Assembly: GCA_026415975.1 (NCBI GenBank)
Contig: JAOAFZ010000004.1
Coordinates: 55,757 to 119,756 of the forward strand
DNA: 64,000 nucleotides
Source: Patescibacteria group bacterium
GTDB lineage: Bacteria; Patescibacteriota; Microgenomatia; UBA1406; GWC2-37-13
Direction of reading: 5' to 3'
Shown: positions 61,085 through 64,000 of the stretch, in pieces
How positions within the stretch are numbered: the first letter of the stretch is position 1
How the letters are laid out: each line of letters begins with the position of its first letter
The notes under the pieces: model-generated
Databases searched by the model: none
The model's input: only the letters and a program-made list of their open reading frames with translations
Told to the model about the DNA's origin: nothing
Translations under genes and position numbers: made by a program

Positions 61085-61996
61085 ATGAAAACAGCAAAAC
61101 GCTTTACGCTTTTCGGAATTGTTCTGATCCTGGTAGTTGTGGCAGTTACAGGAGCTGTGGCTTTTCTATACCCTCGATTGCAGTCGAGATCGGCACGATC
61201 TCCTCTTACTACTGCAAAGCCAGCAGATCACATCCTCGCAGTTACGCAGCCGGTATTCACTCTAACAGGGACAATAGCTTCGCTATCGGAAACGCAGATA
61301 ACTCTGAAGGTAAACGAGGCTGACAAAGAAATCCCATTCCAGCTTCTTAAAGAAACCCGTTATTCACGCCTGTTTGATCCGAGGCTGCAAGCTCTCATGG
61401 GGGTTGCACCAAATGCCTTACCAGTTGCGGCGCAGCGCTCTGATCTCCAGAAAGGAATGGTGTTACGGGTCACGTCTGCAACCGATATGCGGCTTGCAGG
61501 AGAGCTTCAGGCACAAGAGATTCAACTTCCGGCAGACATACAGTCAATTTCGGCACGAGTTGCCAGTGGTTCGGGTCGCTCTTTTAAGATAATTATTCCT
61601 CAGCCACAAAACGGTGATGTAAAGGAACACTTGGTCCAGCTTGCTGCGGATACACGTATTCTGGTTTCGAAACCGGGGATAGTTCCAGGCTTAAACCCGT
61701 TCAATGTGCTAGATGACTATAAAACGGGCACTGCTTCGGACATTACCACAGGTAGCTTAGTTGAAATTGTATACAAGGGAGCACTAACGAGTACAATCCA
61801 GCCAAAGCTTGTGATTATTAACATTCCGCCAGCTCCCCCCAGTCAGAATTCCTTGAATAATTCGCGCTCAGCGCCGGCAGCACCAGGTGCTGTAGGATCG
61901 CCGACACCCGTCGAAGCGGAGGCGCCTTTGTCCGTACCGACGGTAAGCGCCGTTTCTGAATCGAACGCTGCCTCACCTGCTGCTGCGACACAGTGA
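61085..61996 (+). CDS. Membrane-anchored exported protein of unknown function
   Basis: 303 residues from the ATG. An N-terminal membrane helix (~8-30) is followed by an extracytoplasmic beta-rich region (~60-235) with an OB/DUF5666-like look (FTLTGTIASLSETQITLKV, KGMVLRVTSATDM) and a Ser/Pro/Ala-rich disordered tail (~245-303). No enzyme motif. It begins 4 nt after the fibre gene stop and ends 19 nt before the prepilin gene, so the three are likely one operon; it may be an assembly or anchoring partner. A TTG five codons upstream is a possible start. Confidence 0.6.
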   Translation: MKTAKRFTLFGIVLILVVVAVTGAVAFLYPRLQSRSARSPLTTAKPADHILAVTQPVFTLTGTIASLSETQITLKVNEADKEIPFQLLKETRYSRLFDPRLQALMGVAPNALPVAAQRSDLQKGMVLRVTSATDMRLAGELQAQEIQLPADIQSISARVASGSGRSFKIIIPQPQNGDVKEHLVQLAADTRILVSKPGIVPGLNPFNVLDDYKTGTASDITTGSLVEIVYKGALTSTIQPKLVIINIPPAPPSQNSLNNSRSAPAAPGAVGSPTPVEAEAPLSVPTVSAVSESNAASPAAATQ

Positions 61997-62015
61997 GGAC
62001 TCGTTTTTGCCATAC

Positions 62016-63197
62016 ATGAAATCAGTTCATTCCCATAGGAATTCGCATCACCGCCGCACGAGATCGAGAGCATACTCTCTTACCGAGATACTCATCGCGA
62101 TAGCGATTATTCTTCTTTTTCTGCTATTACCAATACTCGCTTACACGCAGTGGTCAAAGCGGGCAAGAGACGATAAGAGGCGAACAGATCTGTTAAAAAT
62201 TAGTCAGGCATTAGAGCAATACAAAGCGGAGAAAGGAGTGTACCCCCCGGACCTTGAAACACTTGTCGCGGAAGGATATCTGCCCGAACTTCCCCTTGAT
62301 CCCCGCCATGGAAAACTGATTCCAGGGGAGGAGGGGATAACCTATGGTTACAGTTATCAGACAGATGGGGTAAGTTATACGTTAACCTCGCGCATGGAAG
62401 GAAACGCACGCGGCGTAAGAGGCGGCAGGGGTTCTGGCACACTTGATCCCGGCAATATCTCCGGCAGGTTTCTGGGAATCGGCGAAGGCAGTGTGACGGG
62501 AGCTTTTACCGTGTCAGGGAGTGTAGCGGGTGGGGTGCTCAATGCAAATTTCAACGGTACCGTTACCGGCTCGACGGCATCGGGCGGAATTGAAGGAACA
62601 CTTACGGGAACAGTTACCGGCACGATTTCAGGGAGTGTGACCGGCGATTGTACATTAGATTCCGGAACGGTAACCGGTAATTCCTTTACCGGAACTTATT
62701 CCAGCTGTACCCTATCACCAGTGCCAGGATCGCCATCTGGTCCGGGCGTTATTGTTATTCGTTCGGGCAACCCCTTGCCCGAAGAGATTCCCATTGCCCG
62801 TCTTACGGATTTGTATCTTACGCCAACTGCCGTTATTCCCACCAACACTCCATATCGAACCCCTACTCCCTCTCCTGCTGGAACCGGCGGCCCTGTTGTG
62901 CCTTGCACCCAGACACCCGTCTGTACCGGGTCCTGTGAGAAAGTAGGTAGGTGTGGAAGTTACTCTTCTACGCGTGGTCAATGCCAGTTTACTACCAGGC
63001 CCAACTTCGCAACATGCACCCCTGTGGAAGCTCCGGATCAGCCGTGTAATGTAACAGGGCAGGTTTGCCCCAATGGAGAAGCGTGTGAAGCCACCTACTG
63101 TTATGACTTCACTGGTCCACCCTATTGTTCGCAGGAAACAATTCCCGTGTACTGTGCACAAAACTCTTTAGCGACCTGGTGTGCGCAGGATTTGTGA
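62016..63197 (+). CDS. Prepilin with Gly/Thr beta-repeat and Cys-rich C-terminal domain
   Basis: 393 residues. The prepilin leader is long and His/Arg-rich; cleavage is expected after Ala19 (RSRA before YSLTE, Glu at +5), then the hydrophobic helix and a pilin head (ISQALEQYKAEKGVYPPD, LPLDPRHGKLIPGEEGITYGY) clearly paralogous to the pilin at 38227. Residues ~150-235 are short Gly/Thr/Ser repeats (GTLTGTVTGTISGSVTG) like a beta-solenoid, followed by a TP-rich linker and a ~115-residue Cys-rich tail (about 18 Cys, with small spaced Cys pairs). It would be a secreted pilus-displayed module. The ATG at 62016 follows the upstream stop by 19 nt. Confidence 0.75.
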   Translation: MKSVHSHRNSHHRRTRSRAYSLTEILIAIAIILLFLLLPILAYTQWSKRARDDKRRTDLLKISQALEQYKAEKGVYPPDLETLVAEGYLPELPLDPRHGKLIPGEEGITYGYSYQTDGVSYTLTSRMEGNARGVRGGRGSGTLDPGNISGRFLGIGEGSVTGAFTVSGSVAGGVLNANFNGTVTGSTASGGIEGTLTGTVTGTISGSVTGDCTLDSGTVTGNSFTGTYSSCTLSPVPGSPSGPGVIVIRSGNPLPEEIPIARLTDLYLTPTAVIPTNTPYRTPTPSPAGTGGPVVPCTQTPVCTGSCEKVGRCGSYSSTRGQCQFTTRPNFATCTPVEAPDQPCNVTGQVCPNGEACEATYCYDFTGPPYCSQETIPVYCAQNSLATWCAQDL

Positions 63198-63245
63198 TTC
63201 GGGAGTAGATCGTATTTGCAACATCAAAACGGCTAGTAAAAAAAA

Positions 63246-63829
63246 CGCGGCTATTCGCTGACAGAGATTCTTATTGCGCTTGCTATTGTTATCCTGTTTC
63301 TTACACTGCCGATTATTGCCTACACTCAGTTTAGTAAACGTAGCCGGAATGATAAGCGGAGGAATGATTTACTCAAACTTAGCCAGGCTTTAGAACAGTA
63401 TCGTGCCGAGAAAAGGGTTAATTCCGGGGGAGACCGGAATCTACTATGGTTATTCGTACAAAACGGATGGTCGGACATATACACTTAATGACTTTGCAGG
63501 AAGCGCCTGCCGTGCAGAACAGCATACCGGCGGATGTTCTTGTGGGAGACCCCATCTACGCAACACGTGGTGTCTTTGCTGAGGCAGGTAAGCCCCTCGT
63601 ATGGAAAAATGACACACCGGAATCAGTGACAATAATAAGTAGTGTAGACGATCTGCCAAAGCAGGTGGGTTCATAAGAAACTCTCGCTCTTATCTTTCCG
63701 GAACCGGGAAGCTACACGGTTTAAATTATCGGGTCGTTGCAGGTGATACACCAGGTTAGTGTTGCACCTCCCCGGGGTGCTCCACGCGCTCCTACCGTAC
63801 CTGAAACGGAGCTTCAAAAAAACGACTAG
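63246..63829 (+). pseudogene. Relic of a third prepilin with cupredoxin-like tail
   Basis: The relic opens, without a start codon and after in-frame stops, as [20 protein letters not shown] followed by a pilin helix (QFSKRSRNDKRRNDLLKLSQALEQYRAEK). The segment expected next (PPDLET...LPLDPRHG) is missing. A frameshift is then needed to read GLIPGETGIYYGYSYKTDGRTYTL, matching its neighbour. A shift to another frame gives a cupredoxin-like tail (DPIYATRGVFAEAGKPLVWKND, then FPEPGSYTV), interrupted by stops at 63676 and after SYTV. No intact gene remains. Confidence 0.78.
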
Positions 63830-63891
63830 CTCCCCCCTTTTCTATACTTCGGACACTGAACGCATGTATACTGAATGCAATTGCCACTCGT

Positions 63892-64000
63892 ATGAAGAAA
63901 AAATCACTAGGTGTCCATCAGCGTGCTTTTTCATTAATGGAGGTAATGATAGCGATATCTATTGTTGCGGTATTCATAACGTTACCGGTAGTAGCGTTTC
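63892..64000 (+). CDS. Prepilin, N-terminal part (cut by window edge)
   Basis: The first 36 residues read MKKKSLGVHQRAFSLMEVMIA and on to the window end. The leader peptide ends HQRA, and the mature start FSLME (Glu at +5) is followed by a hydrophobic helix ending VVAF, the canonical type IV pilin N-terminus and a close match to the pilins upstream. The rest lies outside the window. It is at least the fourth member of this pilin set in the window. Confidence 0.8.
   Translation, partial: MKKKSLGVHQRAFSLMEVMIAISIVAVFITLPVVAF

Noticed and set aside
1..64000. CRISPR array, insertion sequence or prophage
   Set aside because: No spaced direct repeats, transposase, integrase with intact catalytic residues, or phage structural gene was seen.

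Overview
The window looks like a chromosomal segment of a candidate-phyla-radiation (Patescibacteria/CPR) bacterium, most like the Microgenomates side. This is inferred from gene content, not from a marker tree. Supporting features are the 7TM-transglutaminase-type membrane protein with an ATP-grasp partner, a VirB2/T4SS_pilin-type small membrane protein, DUF5667 and IPKTG-anchored surface proteins, several prepilins carrying extra C-terminal domains, a B12-dependent class II ribonucleotide reductase, an archaeal-type PEP carboxylase and a protein-only RNase P of the HARP family. No rRNA, tRNA, CRISPR array or insertion sequence was recognised.

Layout. 1-6260: mutL (cut by the window edge), a GT2 glycosyltransferase and mutS, then a decayed DUF1704-type peptidase behind an ATP-grasp/retropepsin fusion. 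6247-13185: 7TM protein, yaaA, acyltransferase, SpoIID/LytB-type envelope protein, T4SS-pilin-like protein, IPKTG protein and comF. 13186-17958: dnaA with a palindromic pair of perfect DnaA boxes in its promoter, dnaN, RNase HI, a tyrosine recombinase that has lost its catalytic residues, and an AT-rich gap. 18867-25647: a B12 region (cobalamin riboswitch in front of an uncharacterised zinc-ribbon protein, a transcobalamin-like DUF4430 protein, PduO adenosyltransferase, nrdJ, nrdR). It contains a roughly 0.91 kb G/C-rich tract made almost entirely of hairpins, with its own promoter and terminator. 25810-36464: HARP, transporters, oxidoreductase, queuosine-precursor transporter, GAF-ANTAR regulator, surface protein and glycosyltransferase. 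36581-38104: glnA behind a leader with two A1/G4 hexaloop hairpins overlapping an intrinsic terminator, the classic ANTAR antitermination arrangement. 38227-58394: pilin-RCC1 fusion, ppcA, argS, purF, pgi, ubiA-type gene, recA-recX, rny, pepF, divergent pyrD/pyrC, membrane glycosyltransferase and HU. 58479-64000: secreted fibre-like proteins and a tandem series of prepilins, one of them a relic.

A property running through the whole window is that at least 28 genes have a TATAAT/TATACT-like hexamer ending 6-8 nt before the start codon. This implies leaderless transcripts, and I used it to choose many starts. Leaders appear mainly where there is a regulatory device (B12 riboswitch, ANTAR leader, SOS-like operator at recA, structured nrdJ leader).

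The strongest candidates for something undescribed are the 21454-22364 structured RNA, the ANTAR-glnA circuit with its regulator encoded 5 kb away, the B12-riboswitch-controlled unknown protein, and the catalytically dead recombinase.
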